From NCBI RefSeq assembly GCF_013072695.1, contig NZ_LXUK01000017.1:62001-126000 (forward strand): 64,000 nucleotides of DNA, given 5' to 3'. The number at the start of each line of letters is the position of its first letter. The first letter of the stretch is position 1. Under the pieces are notes generated by a model, which ran no database searches, was not told the origin of the DNA, and saw only the letters and a program-made list of their open reading frames with translations. The position numbers and the translations under genes were made by a program. Shown here in pieces: positions 1 to 8,941 of the stretch. The stretch is from Acinetobacter sp. Ac_5812. Lineage in GTDB: Bacteria > Pseudomonadota > Gammaproteobacteria > Pseudomonadales > Moraxellaceae.

Positions 1-350
1 GTTTTTAAAAAGTCTGCACCGACTTTTAATGCACCTGAACCACCCAACGTTTGAATCGTTGCAACACGACCTTGTTGAATTGCAGGGCTGTTGGCACCAA
101 ACAATAAGGCTTGAATCGCATCACGGTAAGGTTTGAAACCTTCCATTGGTAAATAAAGTTTGGTTTGCGTGTTTTTAGGTGCAATACGTTTTTGCGCTTC
201 GATAATGGTATCAAGCTGAGGAACGATACTGTCTTCGTTATAGTACAAACCAATACTGAGGTTGACCTTTTCAGCACGTGGATCAGCATTGAACTGTTCC
301 ATCAATGAAAGGATCGGATCGCCTGCATAAGGTGGGATATGTTGAAACAT
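1..350 (-). CDS. tyrB: Aromatic amino acid aminotransferase, N-terminal part (runs off window)
   Basis: Reading leftward from an ATG at 348-350, the first 116 residues are visible and begin [16 protein letters not shown], the typical N-terminus of class I (aspartate/tyrosine) aminotransferases. Further on come the family segments [12 protein letters not shown] and [15 protein letters not shown]. The PLP-binding lysine would lie beyond the window edge. These enzymes are cytoplasmic, PLP-dependent, and catalyse the last transamination in tyrosine and phenylalanine synthesis. A Shine-Dalgarno-like AAGGACA sits just before the start. The gene is divergent from the GntR/prp cluster. The aromatic rather than aspartate preference is inferred from the N-terminus and resemblance to TyrB. 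Confidence 0.85.
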   Translation of the reverse strand, partial: MFQHIPPYAGDPILSLMEQFNADPRAEKVNLSIGLYYNEDSIVPQLDTIIEAQKRIAPKNTQTKLYLPMEGFKPYRDAIQALLFGANSPAIQQGRVATIQTLGGSGALKVGADFLK

Positions 351-525
351 TAACAATGTCCTTTTCTTCAACAAAGTGCATAGATGTCTGGGGAGGTTGG
401 CGCTTGAGGAGCGGAACCTTTGATGCCCAATAATGTATCAATAAAGGCTGCATGAAGCACGCTGTTATTTACATTTTGGTGCAGTATTTACTTACAAATT
501 TTGTCGCTACGAGCTGATTATAAAG

Positions 526-537
526 ATTGTCTACAAT
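526..537. promoter_or_regulatory. Candidate GntR/FadR-type operator, distal copy
   Basis: ATTGTCTACAAT is an inverted repeat, flanked by G and C so that it extends to 14 bases. It fits the TTGT-N2-ACAA pattern known for FadR-subfamily GntR regulators. It differs from the two downstream copies only at one central base. Its position, 203 bases before the middle copy, places it nearer the tyrB side. Confidence 0.6.
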
Positions 538-728
538 CAAGCTGTCATACCATGGTCGTAGTATTAAAACTATAAGGCTGCCCAATAGATCAAAGCGCAG
601 GGCTGAATAATGAGTGTGAATATTGTTAACCTATTGTTTTATCTGTTTTTATATAAGATTTTTGCAAGTGTGTTGATCAGCAAGTTGGTTATATCTCGCT
701 AGTCGAATTGGCAGCACCAGTCAGATTT

Positions 729-740
729 ATTGTCGACAAT
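729..740. promoter_or_regulatory. Candidate GntR/FadR-type operator, middle copy
   Basis: ATTGTCGACAAT is a perfect 12-bp palindrome, identical to the copy at 792-803. The two lie 63 bases apart, about six helical turns, which would put both on the same face of the DNA. Confidence 0.7.
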
Positions 741-791
741 CCTATTGCATTTTTTCTTTTATCTGGTTATAAAATCATAAAAATTGTAGAG

Positions 792-803
792 ATTGTCGAC
801 AAT
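792..803. promoter_or_regulatory. Candidate GntR/FadR-type operator abutting the GntR start codon
   Basis: The perfect palindrome ATTGTCGACAAT ends one base before the proposed ATG at 804, so it covers the position of a ribosome-binding site. A protein bound here would be expected to give strong autoregulation. The only SD-like bases are GTAGAG just upstream, about 12 bases from the ATG. Confidence 0.7.
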
Positions 804-1514
804 ATGCAAGATACCCTTGTTCCTCAAGCCCTCAGCACCAGTCAGGGAATGACCCTGACGGAACACGTATTTAAGCAAATTCAGTCGGCAATTGTTTTAG
901 GGCATATTCCTGCGGGCAGCAAGATTTCAGAACCTGAACTCGCGCGTATTTATGGCATCAGTCGCGGGCCGTTACGTGAGGCGATTCATCGTCTGGAAGG
1001 GCAGAAACTGGTGGAGCGAACTGCGCATGTCGGTGCCCGTGTGGTATCACTGTCACTGCAACAGTTTCAAGAACTCTATCAAATCCGTGCCTCTTTAGAA
1101 GGTTTGGCCTGTAAACTGGCTGCCCAGCATATTGATAAAAAACAGATTCTGGCCTTGCGTGATGTATTGCGTATGCATGCCGAGGATGAAAACTTTAAAG
1201 CAGGTAAGGGTTACTATCTGCAAGAAGGTCAGGATGATTTCCATTACTGCATTATCAAAAGCAGTGGCAATAAAACCTTAGAAAAAATGTTATGCGATGA
1301 GCTGTATCACCTCATCCGTATGTATCGCATCCAGTTTTCAAATACCCCAGATCGCCCGAGCAAAGCTTGGGATGAACATATCCGCATTTTAGATGCGATT
1401 GCTGAAGGTGACGGTGAACTCGCCGAAATGCTGATGCACCGTCATATCAATGCATCTTACAAAATTGTTGAGCAAACATTGCTACAAAATCAAGGAGAAC
1501 AACAACATGGCTAA
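804..1514 (+). CDS. GntR family (FadR/FCD subfamily) transcriptional regulator of the prp operon
   Basis: A protein of 236 residues. The N-terminal winged helix carries the GntR signature ([20 protein letters not shown], then [10 protein letters not shown]). The C-terminal helical domain is of FCD type ([19 protein letters not shown], later [14 protein letters not shown] with metal/ligand-binding His). The ATG at 804 gives a normal N-terminus; ORF extension to a TTG at 708 is possible but runs through two operator palindromes. The end overlaps the prpB start by 8 bases, so the two are co-transcribed and probably translationally coupled. By analogy with FCD regulators it should sense an organic acid, probably a methylcitrate-cycle intermediate, and repress its own operon. 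The ligand is inference. Confidence 0.85.
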   Translation: MQDTLVPQALSTSQGMTLTEHVFKQIQSAIVLGHIPAGSKISEPELARIYGISRGPLREAIHRLEGQKLVERTAHVGARVVSLSLQQFQELYQIRASLEGLACKLAAQHIDKKQILALRDVLRMHAEDENFKAGKGYYLQEGQDDFHYCIIKSSGNKTLEKMLCDELYHLIRMYRIQFSNTPDRPSKAWDEHIRILDAIAEGDGELAEMLMHRHINASYKIVEQTLLQNQGEQQHG

Positions 1515-2391
1515 ACAGTCTGCTGGTCAGCTATTCCGCGACGCGGTCGCAAATGAAAAACCATTACAAGTGGTCGGTGCGATCAATGCCAACCATGCGT
1601 TATTGGCAAAACGTGCAGGCTACAAGGCGATCTACTTGTCTGGTGGTGGTGTTGCGGCTGGTTCTTTGGGTTTACCTGATTTAGGCATCAGTAACCTTGA
1701 TGATGTGTTGACCGATGTACGCCGTATTACCGATGTCTGTGATCTGCCATTGTTGGTCGATGTCGACACCGGTTTTGGTGCTTCTGCCTTTAATATCGCA
1801 CGTACCACCAAGTTGATGATCAAATTTGGTGCTGCTGCGATGCATATCGAAGACCAAGTCGGTGCTAAACGTTGTGGTCACCGTCCGAATAAAGCCATCG
1901 TAACTCAACAAGAAATGGTCGATCGTATTAAAGCCGCGGTCGATGCACGTACCGATGACAGCTTTGTGATCATGGCACGTACCGATGCGCTCGCGGTTGA
2001 AGGTTTACAAGCTGCGATTGACCGTGCAGGGGCGTATATCGAAGCAGGTGCAGACATGCTGTTCCCAGAAGCGATCACTGAATTGGCCATGTATAAGCAA
2101 TTTGCGGAACTGACCAAAGTGCCTGTTTTAGCCAATATCACCGAATTTGGTTCAACGCCATTATTTACCACGGAAGAATTGGCTTCTGCTGATGTCAGCA
2201 TCGCACTCTATCCACTGTCTGCATTCCGTGCCATGAACAAGGCCGCAGAAAATGTTTATGAGACCTTGCGTAAAGAAGGCACACAAAAGAATGTGGTCGA
2301 CACCATGCAAACCCGCCAAGAACTGTATGAACGCATTAACTACCATGCGTTTGAACAATATCTTGATGGAACTTTTGCGAAGAATAAATAA
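1507..2391 (+). CDS. prpB: 2-methylisocitrate lyase
   Basis: This 294-residue enzyme cleaves 2-methylisocitrate to pyruvate and succinate, the last step of the methylcitrate cycle in the cytoplasm. It belongs to the isocitrate lyase/PEP mutase superfamily. Visible features are the active-site loop KRCGH at residues 121-125, metal-binding acidic residues in LVDVDTGFG (D85, D87), and the TDAL segment further on. The start at 1507 is chosen because AAGGAG lies at 1492-1497 and the protein then begins [14 protein letters not shown] as in homologues. It overlaps the regulator gene upstream. A 270-base gap with a hairpin separates it from prpC. Confidence 0.95.
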   Translation: MAKQSAGQLFRDAVANEKPLQVVGAINANHALLAKRAGYKAIYLSGGGVAAGSLGLPDLGISNLDDVLTDVRRITDVCDLPLLVDVDTGFGASAFNIARTTKLMIKFGAAAMHIEDQVGAKRCGHRPNKAIVTQQEMVDRIKAAVDARTDDSFVIMARTDALAVEGLQAAIDRAGAYIEAGADMLFPEAITELAMYKQFAELTKVPVLANITEFGSTPLFTTEELASADVSIALYPLSAFRAMNKAAENVYETLRKEGTQKNVVDTMQTRQELYERINYHAFEQYLDGTFAKNK

Positions 2392-2539
2392 GTAAACCCT
2401 TAATTCATAAGAATTTAGGTTGAAATTTGCTATGCAGAAAAGTCATCTGCAACCTGCGTGGTTTAAACAAGATATTGTTTCTGCGATAGATTGATTAAAT
2501 GGTGTTATTGGACAGGTTTTGCAGATGACAATGGTTTTG

Positions 2540-2565
2540 CCTACTTTTCCCGAAAGAAAAGTAGG
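2540..2565. repeat. 10-bp perfect inverted repeat in the prpB-prpC gap
   Basis: CCTACTTTTC and its exact reverse complement GAAAAGTAGG flank a six-base loop, CCGAAA. There is no T-tract after it, so it is not a typical terminator. The bases that follow (about 2566-2620) are more GC-rich than the surroundings and look like the rest of a mobile or repetitive intergenic element. I see no second copy in this window. It may stabilise the upstream mRNA or attenuate read-through between prpB and prpC. Confidence 0.5.
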
Positions 2566-2661
2566 TCGAACCGAAGGTTTATCCTGAAACAGGATGAGAA
2601 CTCGGCACGACTCCGTTGAGTTGCTCAAAAATAAATTAAATAGATAGAAAAGGACAATCTT

Positions 2662-3819
2662 ATGAGCAGTAATGAAACGCCAACAGGCTTCAAACCAAAA
2701 AAATCAGTTGCACTCAGCGGACAAGTTGCAGGCAACACCGCACTCTGTACCGTAGGCCGCAGCGGCAACGACTTACATTACCGTGGTTATGACATTCTTG
2801 ACCTTGCAGTGGGTAGCCAATTTGAAGAAGTGGCACACCTTCTGGTACACGGCAAACTTCCAAACAAAGCCGAACTCAAAGCCTATAAAGCAAAATTAAA
2901 AGCGCTGCGTGGCTTACCTGCTGCCTTGAAAACTGCACTTGAGCAACTGCCACCGTCAGCACATCCAATGGATGTGATGCGTACGGGTGTATCTGTGTTG
3001 GGATGCTTAACCCCAGAACACGAAGACCACAACGAAGCAGGCGCAAAAGACATCGCTGATAAATTGATGGCAAGCTTGGGTTCAATGTTGTTGTACTGGT
3101 ATCACTTCAGCAACAACGGTCGTCGTATCGAAGTTGAAACCAATGATGACTCAATTGCTGCACATTTCTTGCATCTATTGCATGGTGAAGCGCCATCGGA
3201 AGAATGGATTCAAGCCATGCACACCTCATTGATTCTATATGCAGAGCATGAGTTTAACGCATCTACATTTACCTCACGTGTAGTGGCAGGGACAGGTTCA
3301 GACATGTACTCAGCCATCACAGGCGGTATCGGTGCGCTGCGTGGACCTAAACACGGTGGTGCGAACGAAGTGGCGTTTGTGATTCAGCAACGTTATGACA
3401 ATGCAGATGAAGCAGAAGCCGACATTCGTAGTCGTGTAGAGAAAAAAGAAGTGGTAATCGGTTTTGGTCACCCGGTCTATACCGTTTCTGATCCACGCAA
3501 CGAAGTGATTAAGCAAGTGGCGCGTGAACTTGCTGAAGCGCAAGAAAATACCAAGATGTATGTGATCGCTGAACGTTTAGAAGCGGTGATGAAAGAAGTG
3601 AAGAACATGTTCCCGAATCTCGACTGGTTCAGTGCAGTGAGCTATCACTTGATGGGTGTGCCAACGGCAATGTTTACCCCATTATTTGTGATTGCACGTA
3701 CTGCGGGTTGGTCTGCACACGTGATTGAACAACGTCAAGACGGCAAAATCATTCGTCCAAGCGCGAACTATACTGGCCCTGAAAATCTTGAATTCAAACC
3801 ATTGGCGGAGCGTGGTTAA
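2662..3819 (+). CDS. prpC: 2-methylcitrate synthase
   Basis: A 385-residue member of the citrate synthase family that condenses propionyl-CoA with oxaloacetate to give 2-methylcitrate. Catalytic histidines are visible in GPKHGGANE (H231) and GFGHPVY (H270), with the usual C-terminal RPSANYTGP segment. The N-terminus with [17 protein letters not shown] and HYRGYDI is typical of PrpC rather than GltA. AAGGACA lies just before the start. Its stop codon shares one base with the acnD start (TAATG), indicating tight coupling. Confidence 0.95.
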   Translation: MSSNETPTGFKPKKSVALSGQVAGNTALCTVGRSGNDLHYRGYDILDLAVGSQFEEVAHLLVHGKLPNKAELKAYKAKLKALRGLPAALKTALEQLPPSAHPMDVMRTGVSVLGCLTPEHEDHNEAGAKDIADKLMASLGSMLLYWYHFSNNGRRIEVETNDDSIAAHFLHLLHGEAPSEEWIQAMHTSLILYAEHEFNASTFTSRVVAGTGSDMYSAITGGIGALRGPKHGGANEVAFVIQQRYDNADEAEADIRSRVEKKEVVIGFGHPVYTVSDPRNEVIKQVARELAEAQENTKMYVIAERLEAVMKEVKNMFPNLDWFSAVSYHLMGVPTAMFTPLFVIARTAGWSAHVIEQRQDGKIIRPSANYTGPENLEFKPLAERG

Positions 3820-6437
3820 TGAACACAAAATATCGTAAACCGCTGGCAGGTACCCAGCTTGAATACTATGACGTGCGTCAAGCCGTTGAAGATATTCAGC
3901 CAGGCGCATACGAAAAGCTGCCATACACCTCGAAAGTGTTGGCTGAACAGCTGGTACGTAAAGCGGATGCCGAGAATTTAACGGCCTATTTAACCCAGTT
4001 GATCGAACGCCGTCAGGATCTCGATTTTCCATGGTATCCAGCGCGTGTGGTCTGTCACGACATTTTAGGACAAACTGCACTAGTTGATCTTGCTGGTTTG
4101 CGTGATGCGATTGCAGACAAAGGCGGTGATCCTTCCAAGGTCAATCCTGTGGTACCAACTCAGTTGATCGTGGATCACTCTTTGGCAGTCGAATTCGGTG
4201 GCTTTGACCCTGATGCATTTGAGAAAAACCGTGCAATCGAAGACCGTCGCAATGAAGACCGTTTCCACTTTATTGAGTGGACCAAAACAGCCTTTAAAAA
4301 TGTCGATGTGATCCCTGCGGGTAACGGCATCATGCATCAGATCAATTTGGAGAAAATGTCTCCAGTGATTCAAAACCGTGATGGCTTGGCATTCCCAGAT
4401 ACCTGTGTCGGTACAGATTCACATACCCCACATACTGATGCGCTTGGCGTTATTTCAGTCGGTGTCGGTGGTTTGGAAGCTGAAAACGTGATGCTCGGTC
4501 GCGCATCTTGGATGCGTCTGCCAGACATCATCGGGGTTGAGTTTGTCGGTCAGCGTCAAGCAGGCATTACTGCAACCGATATCGTATTGGCATTGACTGA
4601 GTTCTTACGTAAAGAGCGTGTCGTCGGTGCATATCTAGAGTTCTTCGGTGAAGGTGCTGACAGCATGTCTGTGGGCGACCGTGCCACCATCTCAAATATG
4701 ACGCCTGAATATGGCGCAACTGCGGCGATGTTCTATATCGACCAGAACACCATCGACTATTTACGCTTGACGGGCCGTGAAGATGCGCAAGTGGCTTTGG
4801 TTGAGCAGTATGCAAAAGAAATCGGTCTTTGGGCATCAGATATGACCCAAGCTGAGTACCCACGTGTACTTCGTTTTGATCTTTCAACGGTGACTCGTAA
4901 CATTGCAGGGCCATCAAACCCGCATGCACGTGTCTCTACCGCTGATTTGAAAGCCAAAGGCATTGCAGGGAATTTAGAGCTTGCCAAGGCACAAGAAGCA
5001 GAAGGTTTAATTCCTGATGGTGCTGTGATTATTGCTGCAATTACCTCATGTACCAATACCTCAAACCCTCGTAACACGGTTGCTGCTGGTCTATTGGCAC
5101 GTAAGGCCAATGAACTCGGCTTGATACGTAAACCTTGGGTGAAATCATCATTTGCACCGGGTTCTAAGGCAGCTGCGCTGTATTTAGAAGAAGCAGGCGT
5201 GTTGGGTGATCTTGAGAAACTTGGTTTTGGTATCGTCGCCTATGCATGTACCACCTGTAATGGGATGTCAGGCGCACTTGATCCTGTGATTCAACAAGAA
5301 ATCATTGAGCGTGACTTGTATGCGACCGCCGTGCTTTCGGGTAACCGTAACTTCGATGGCCGTATCCATCCATACGCGAAACAAGCGTTCTTGGCATCTC
5401 CGCCACTTGTGGTGGCATATGCAATTGCAGGAACCATTCGCTTTGACATAGAAACAGATTCGCTTGGAAATGACAAAGAGGGTAACCCTATTTACCTGAA
5501 AGATATCTGGCCTTCGGATGCTGAAATTGATGCGCTCGTCAAAGAAGCCGTGAAACCTGAACAGTTCCGTAAAATCTACATTCCGATGTTTGATTTGGGT
5601 GTTAATGAAGAAGCTGCGAGCCCACTATATGATTGGCGTCCAATGAGTACCTATATTCGCCGTCCTCCATATTGGGAAGGGGCGTTGGCTGCACCACGTA
5701 CTTTAGCCAATATGCGTCCGCTTGCGATCTTGGGTGACAACATCACTACCGATCACTTGTCTCCATCGAATGCGATTGTGTTAGACAGTGCTTCTGGTGA
5801 ATATCTGGCGAAAATGGGTGTACCTGAGGAAGACTTTAACTCTTATGCAACGCATCGTGGTGATCACTTAACAACACAACGTGCCACCTTTGCCAACCCG
5901 AAACTGTTTAATGAAATGGTGGTTCGTTCAGACGGCAGCATTAAGCAAGGTTCAAAAGCGCGTGTTGAGCCAGAAGGCGAAGTGATGCGTATGTGGGAAG
6001 CGATTGAAACCTACATGAATCGTAAGCAACCGTTGATCATTGTGGCGGGTGCGGATTATGGTCAGGGTTCAAGTCGTGACTGGGCGGCGAAAGGTGTACG
6101 TCTTGCAGGGGTTGAAGCGATTGTTGCAGAAGGTTTTGAGCGTATTCATCGTACTAACTTAGTGGGTATGGGTGTGTTACCGCTTGAGTTTAAGCCGGGC
6201 GTTAACCGCAAAACTTTGAAGCTAGATGGTACTGAGCTGTATAGTGTGATTGGTAATATTGCACCGCGTTCGACTTTAACTTTGGTGATTGAACGTGCCA
6301 CAGCGGATGGTAAAGAAGAGATTGTTGAAGTGCCTGTAACTTGCCGTTTAGATACAGAAGAAGAAGTGTCTGTATATGAAGCGGGTGGTGTATTACAGCG
6401 TTTTGCACAAGACTTTTTAGAAGGTCAAGTGGCTTGA
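3819..6437 (+). CDS. acnD: Fe/S-dependent 2-methylcitrate dehydratase
   Basis: An 872-residue aconitase-family protein. It dehydrates 2-methylcitrate toward a methylaconitate in the AcnD/PrpF version of the pathway that replaces PrpD. The three [4Fe-4S] ligand cysteines are in SCTNTSNP (C411) and CTTCNGM (C477, C480). The C-terminal swivelling domain carries GDNITTDHLSPS and YGQGSSRDWAAKG. Length matches AcnD and position after prpC supports it over housekeeping AcnA. AcnD is normally paired with PrpF, an isomerase, but no prpF follows here; the next genes are vapBC. Confidence 0.92.
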   Translation: MNTKYRKPLAGTQLEYYDVRQAVEDIQPGAYEKLPYTSKVLAEQLVRKADAENLTAYLTQLIERRQDLDFPWYPARVVCHDILGQTALVDLAGLRDAIADKGGDPSKVNPVVPTQLIVDHSLAVEFGGFDPDAFEKNRAIEDRRNEDRFHFIEWTKTAFKNVDVIPAGNGIMHQINLEKMSPVIQNRDGLAFPDTCVGTDSHTPHTDALGVISVGVGGLEAENVMLGRASWMRLPDIIGVEFVGQRQAGITATDIVLALTEFLRKERVVGAYLEFFGEGADSMSVGDRATISNMTPEYGATAAMFYIDQNTIDYLRLTGREDAQVALVEQYAKEIGLWASDMTQAEYPRVLRFDLSTVTRNIAGPSNPHARVSTADLKAKGIAGNLELAKAQEAEGLIPDGAVIIAAITSCTNTSNPRNTVAAGLLARKANELGLIRKPWVKSSFAPGSKAAALYLEEAGVLGDLEKLGFGIVAYACTTCNGMSGALDPVIQQEIIERDLYATAVLSGNRNFDGRIHPYAKQAFLASPPLVVAYAIAGTIRFDIETDSLGNDKEGNPIYLKDIWPSDAEIDALVKEAVKPEQFRKIYIPMFDLGVNEEAASPLYDWRPMSTYIRRPPYWEGALAAPRTLANMRPLAILGDNITTDHLSPSNAIVLDSASGEYLAKMGVPEEDFNSYATHRGDHLTTQRATFANPKLFNEMVVRSDGSIKQGSKARVEPEGEVMRMWEAIETYMNRKQPLIIVAGADYGQGSSRDWAAKGVRLAGVEAIVAEGFERIHRTNLVGMGVLPLEFKPGVNRKTLKLDGTELYSVIGNIAPRSTLTLVIERATADGKEEIVEVPVTCRLDTEEEVSVYEAGGVLQRFAQDFLEGQVA

Positions 6438-6462
6438 TGCCTTAGATAGATATTGTGATAAA

Positions 6463-6496
6463 AAGACTCTACTTCGCGTAGGGTCTTTAATTTTTA
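6463..6496 (+). terminator. Rho-independent terminator after acnD
   Basis: AAAGACTCTAC pairs with GTAGGGTCTTT around a TTCGC loop (one G-T wobble), and the 3' side is followed by a T-rich run. It closes the prp operon. Confidence 0.85.
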
Positions 6497-6625
6497 TATA
6501 AAAGAAATCTGGCTTTATCTTTTTTTAAATTTTGAGGATGAATGACGTTAAGCATTTAGCTATGTTTGGCTTTTTTATTTTGATTAAATATTGTTGGTAA
6601 AATGATCAAATAGTATCTATCATAA

Positions 6626-6635
6626 GGTATATACC
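6626..6635. promoter_or_regulatory. Candidate VapBC operator palindrome
   Basis: GGTATATACC is a perfect 10-bp palindrome about 20 bases before the vapB start, in an AT-rich promoter region. VapB antitoxins with an AbrB-type N-terminus commonly bind such inverted repeats in their own promoter. Assignment rests on position only. Confidence 0.4.
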
Positions 6636-6656
6636 AGAATGGTTGGAGTAGCGACA

Positions 6657-6887
6657 ATGTCGACCGCAAAAGTTTTTATGACCGGCCGCAGTCAAGCGAT
6701 TCGTTTACCTAAAGAATTTCGATTTGAAGGCGCAGAAGTTGAAATATTTCGCCGTGGTGATGAAGTGATCCTACGTGAAAAACCAATTACCGCGGAACGC
6801 TTATTCAATGTATTGGCACAAATGCCAGATGATTTTTATGCAGAAGAAAGAGTGGATCAACCACCACAAGAACGAGAAGAATTCTAA
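6657..6887 (+). CDS. vapB: Antitoxin, VapB type (AbrB/SpoVT fold)
   Basis: A 76-residue protein whose N-terminal half has the AbrB/MazE swapped-hairpin pattern: STAKVFMTGRSQAIRLPKEF, then VEIFRRGDEVILREK. The C-terminal tail, rich in acidic residues and ending QEREEF, is the part that usually wraps round the toxin. The ATG at 6657 is preferred over one at 6639 because GGAG lies at the right distance. It overlaps the toxin gene by one base. It should neutralise VapC and, with it, repress this promoter. Confidence 0.88.
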   Translation: MSTAKVFMTGRSQAIRLPKEFRFEGAEVEIFRRGDEVILREKPITAERLFNVLAQMPDDFYAEERVDQPPQEREEF

Positions 6888-7306
6888 TGCAGACACAATA
6901 TTTATTGGATACCAATATTTGTATCTATATCAGCAAACATCAGCCTGAAAGTGTCCGTCAGCATTTTGAAAAAAATCTTCCCAATCGGAATATTTTAATC
7001 TCGGTGATTACCTTGGGCGAACTACGTTTTGGCGCTGAAAAAAGTCAAAGCAAAGAAAAAGCATTAAAAGTCATTGATGAGTTTACCTCAATGATTCAAG
7101 TCGCCGAATTAGATGAAGATGTTGCGGATCATTATGCACAAATACGTCAAGCGCTTTCTTCTAAAGGTCAGATTATTGGATCTAATGATTTATGGCTTGC
7201 GGCGCACGCCAGAGCAAATAATTGGGTAATGGTCACCAATAATGAAAAAGAGTTTTTACGTGTTGATGGATTGCGTGTGGAGAATTGGGTATCGAATCCC
7301 TTATAA
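6887..7306 (+). CDS. vapC: Toxin, VapC type PIN-domain ribonuclease
   Basis: A 139-residue PIN-domain protein starting LLDTNICIY. The acidic metal-binding residues are present: D8, E45 in LGELRFGAE and D101 in NDLWLAAHA, followed by VTNNEKEF. VapC toxins are Mg-dependent endoribonucleases, typically acting on tRNA-fMet or rRNA. The gene directly follows its antitoxin (TAATG overlap) and all catalytic positions are intact, so the pair looks functional. Confidence 0.9.
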   Translation: MQTQYLLDTNICIYISKHQPESVRQHFEKNLPNRNILISVITLGELRFGAEKSQSKEKALKVIDEFTSMIQVAELDEDVADHYAQIRQALSSKGQIIGSNDLWLAAHARANNWVMVTNNEKEFLRVDGLRVENWVSNPL

Positions 7307-7436
7307 CTCGTTTAAATTTTAATTAAGCATCATTCTTCACCTTTCCGACATCACCACTTGTCGGAAAGGTCAATAAATAATCAAAGCTATCACGCTATAG
7401 TATATGTACCATTTCTAAAATCTATGGAGAACAAAG

Positions 7437-7580
7437 ATGGTCACTGCTGGCGAAAAACCTGGAACAGGCTTCTATTTTTGTGTTCAATGCGGACACCGCA
7501 CCTATTTAGAAATTGGTACTGATCGTTTACCTCCGTGTACCAAATGCCTTGGCAATCAATTCAACAGCAAGAATGCCTAA
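7437..7580 (+). CDS. Small zinc-ribbon protein, 47 residues
   Basis: A short ORF translating to MVTAGEKPGTGFYFCVQCG followed by a second knuckle PPCTKCLG. Two CxxC pairs (C15/C18 and C34/C37) make a plausible zinc ribbon. GGAGA at 7426-7430 lies six bases before the ATG, and a strong terminator follows at 7617, which supports a real monocistronic gene. Related short zinc-ribbon proteins of unknown role occur in other gammaproteobacteria. Function not known; RNA or protein binding would be the usual guess for this fold. Confidence 0.75.
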   Translation: MVTAGEKPGTGFYFCVQCGHRTYLEIGTDRLPPCTKCLGNQFNSKNA

Positions 7581-7616
7581 GCCGCAAAATACCAAACAGT
7601 TACCCACTGTTTGAAT

Positions 7617-7646
7617 AAAAGCCCTATCCCTTGATAGGGCTTTTTG
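7617..7646 (+). terminator. Rho-independent terminator after the zinc-ribbon gene
   Basis: AAAAGCCCTATC pairs with GATAGGGCTTTT around the loop CCTT and runs into five T residues. Confidence 0.9.
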
Positions 7647-7704
7647 TTACCTTAAAAATAAGATGTAAATAACAAGACCTGTCATAGGCATAGAAAGGTA
7701 ATCC

Positions 7705-8283
7705 ATGATGGAAACAATTTTAGGACTCTGTATTGGCGTTGGACTCAGCGCAGCCTGCGGTTTTCGCGTCTTTGTGCCGCTATTAGCGATGAGTATTGCC
7801 ACCTTAATGGGATGGTATCAACCTGCTCAAGGCTTTGAATGGTTAGCCATCCCATCAGTATGTGTGGCACTGGGTTTCGCCACAATCTGTGAAATCGCAG
7901 CCTATTATGTGCCATGGGTAGATAACCTATTAGATACCATTGCCACACCTGCGGCTGTGGTTGCAGGTACGCTGACCACAATGGCAGTCAGTAGTGGTGA
8001 AATGTCTCAGTTTGCCACTTGGGCCGCGGCTCTGATTGTCGGTGGCGGAACCGCAGGTGTGGTGCAAATGAGCACGGTTGCAGCACGCGGAGTTTCGACG
8101 GCAACCACAGGTGGGCTAGGGAATTTCGTGATTTCGACAGGTGAGTTGATTGGCTCAATCGTATTGTCGATTTTGGCCTTTATCATGCCTGTGGTGATTA
8201 CGGTCTTGGTGATTATTTTTATTATCATTGCTGCACGATGGATTCGTTCAAAACGCCAAGAGCAAGTCACTCATTCACTATAA
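7705..8283 (+). CDS. DUF4126 family integral membrane protein
   Basis: A 192-residue hydrophobic protein with about five membrane segments. The N-terminus GLCIGVGLSAACGFRVFVPL and the glycine/threonine-rich central part (STAARG-like VSTATTGGLGN) resemble the DUF4126 family, whose function is unknown. The C-terminus is a long hydrophobic helix ending in a basic tail. AAAGG precedes the ATG; a start three bases later is equally possible. It stands alone between the zinc-ribbon gene and an acetyltransferase gene. Confidence 0.8.
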   Translation: MMETILGLCIGVGLSAACGFRVFVPLLAMSIATLMGWYQPAQGFEWLAIPSVCVALGFATICEIAAYYVPWVDNLLDTIATPAAVVAGTLTTMAVSSGEMSQFATWAAALIVGGGTAGVVQMSTVAARGVSTATTGGLGNFVISTGELIGSIVLSILAFIMPVVITVLVIIFIIIAARWIRSKRQEQVTHSL

Positions 8284-8359
8284 GCTTATATTTTCAAATC
8301 TATCATTTTTATATTGTGAATACAGATAATAAAAACGCTTCTTTAGGAGTAATGAGTAG

Positions 8360-8869
8360 ATGTCACTTCGTTTGGTAAAACCTCACGCAAGGTTTAAACA
8401 GAGTTATAACGACTATATTAATGAACTTGCTGATGAAGAACGTTATCCACTAACACTAGACTTTGATCACACAGATTTTGACAAGTTTTTGCATAAATTA
8501 GAACAATATGAAAAAGGGCAGTCTTTACAAGAGGGACATGTTGCCAATATGACCTATTGGTTAGTAGACGATAATGAAGTTATCGGGGTATGTAATTTAC
8601 GACCTCAGCTCAATGCAGAAATTGAATATTGTGGTGGACATATTGGTTTAGGGATTCGTCCTTCTAAACGCAGACAAAACTTTGGCGCTAAGTTGCTGGA
8701 ACTTACTATTCAGGAAGCATGGGGACTGGGCTTAACGCAATTGCATATACATTGCTATAAAGCCAATTTGGCTTCTGCAAAAGTGATTCAAGCAAATAGC
8801 GGTTGTCTGCATTCTGAAATTACTTTAGATCAAGTGATTCAAAGATATGTCTTAAATAAAACAATATAG
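8360..8869 (+). CDS. GNAT family N-acetyltransferase (COG3981-like)
   Basis: A 169-residue protein with the GNAT acetyl-CoA-binding pattern GLGIRPSKRRQNFGAKLL in the second half, then LHIHCYKANLASAKVI as the typical strand-helix. The N-terminus SLRLVKPHARFKQSYNDYI fits predicted acetyltransferases of the COG3981 type. Substrate is unknown. TAGGAG lies 10 bases before the ATG. It appears monocistronic. Confidence 0.8.
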   Translation: MSLRLVKPHARFKQSYNDYINELADEERYPLTLDFDHTDFDKFLHKLEQYEKGQSLQEGHVANMTYWLVDDNEVIGVCNLRPQLNAEIEYCGGHIGLGIRPSKRRQNFGAKLLELTIQEAWGLGLTQLHIHCYKANLASAKVIQANSGCLHSEITLDQVIQRYVLNKTI

Positions 8870-8941
8870 GAAATCTTAGTTTGATTATTTGGAAGCGGAT
8901 ATTGGATTTCAATATCATTCCATATCAAAAATGGTGGACTT

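Larger units (their letters stand above)
351..803. other. Divergent intergenic region between tyrB and the GntR gene
   Basis: These 453 bases separate two divergent genes and must hold promoters for both. The only clear signals are three copies of a 12-bp palindrome of the form ATTGTCNACAAT, listed separately. I could not fix a confident -35/-10 pair on either strand. An in-frame extension of the GntR reading frame reaches back to a TTG at 708, but it would translate two operator copies and looks non-genic. Confidence 0.7.

Noticed and set aside
708..803. N-terminal extension of the GntR protein from TTG at 708
   Set aside because: It would translate two operator palindromes and add 32 residues not seen in the family.
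2443..2628. Minus-strand 61-codon ORF in the prpB-prpC gap
   Set aside because: It runs through the inverted repeat and has no ribosome site or recognisable protein pattern.
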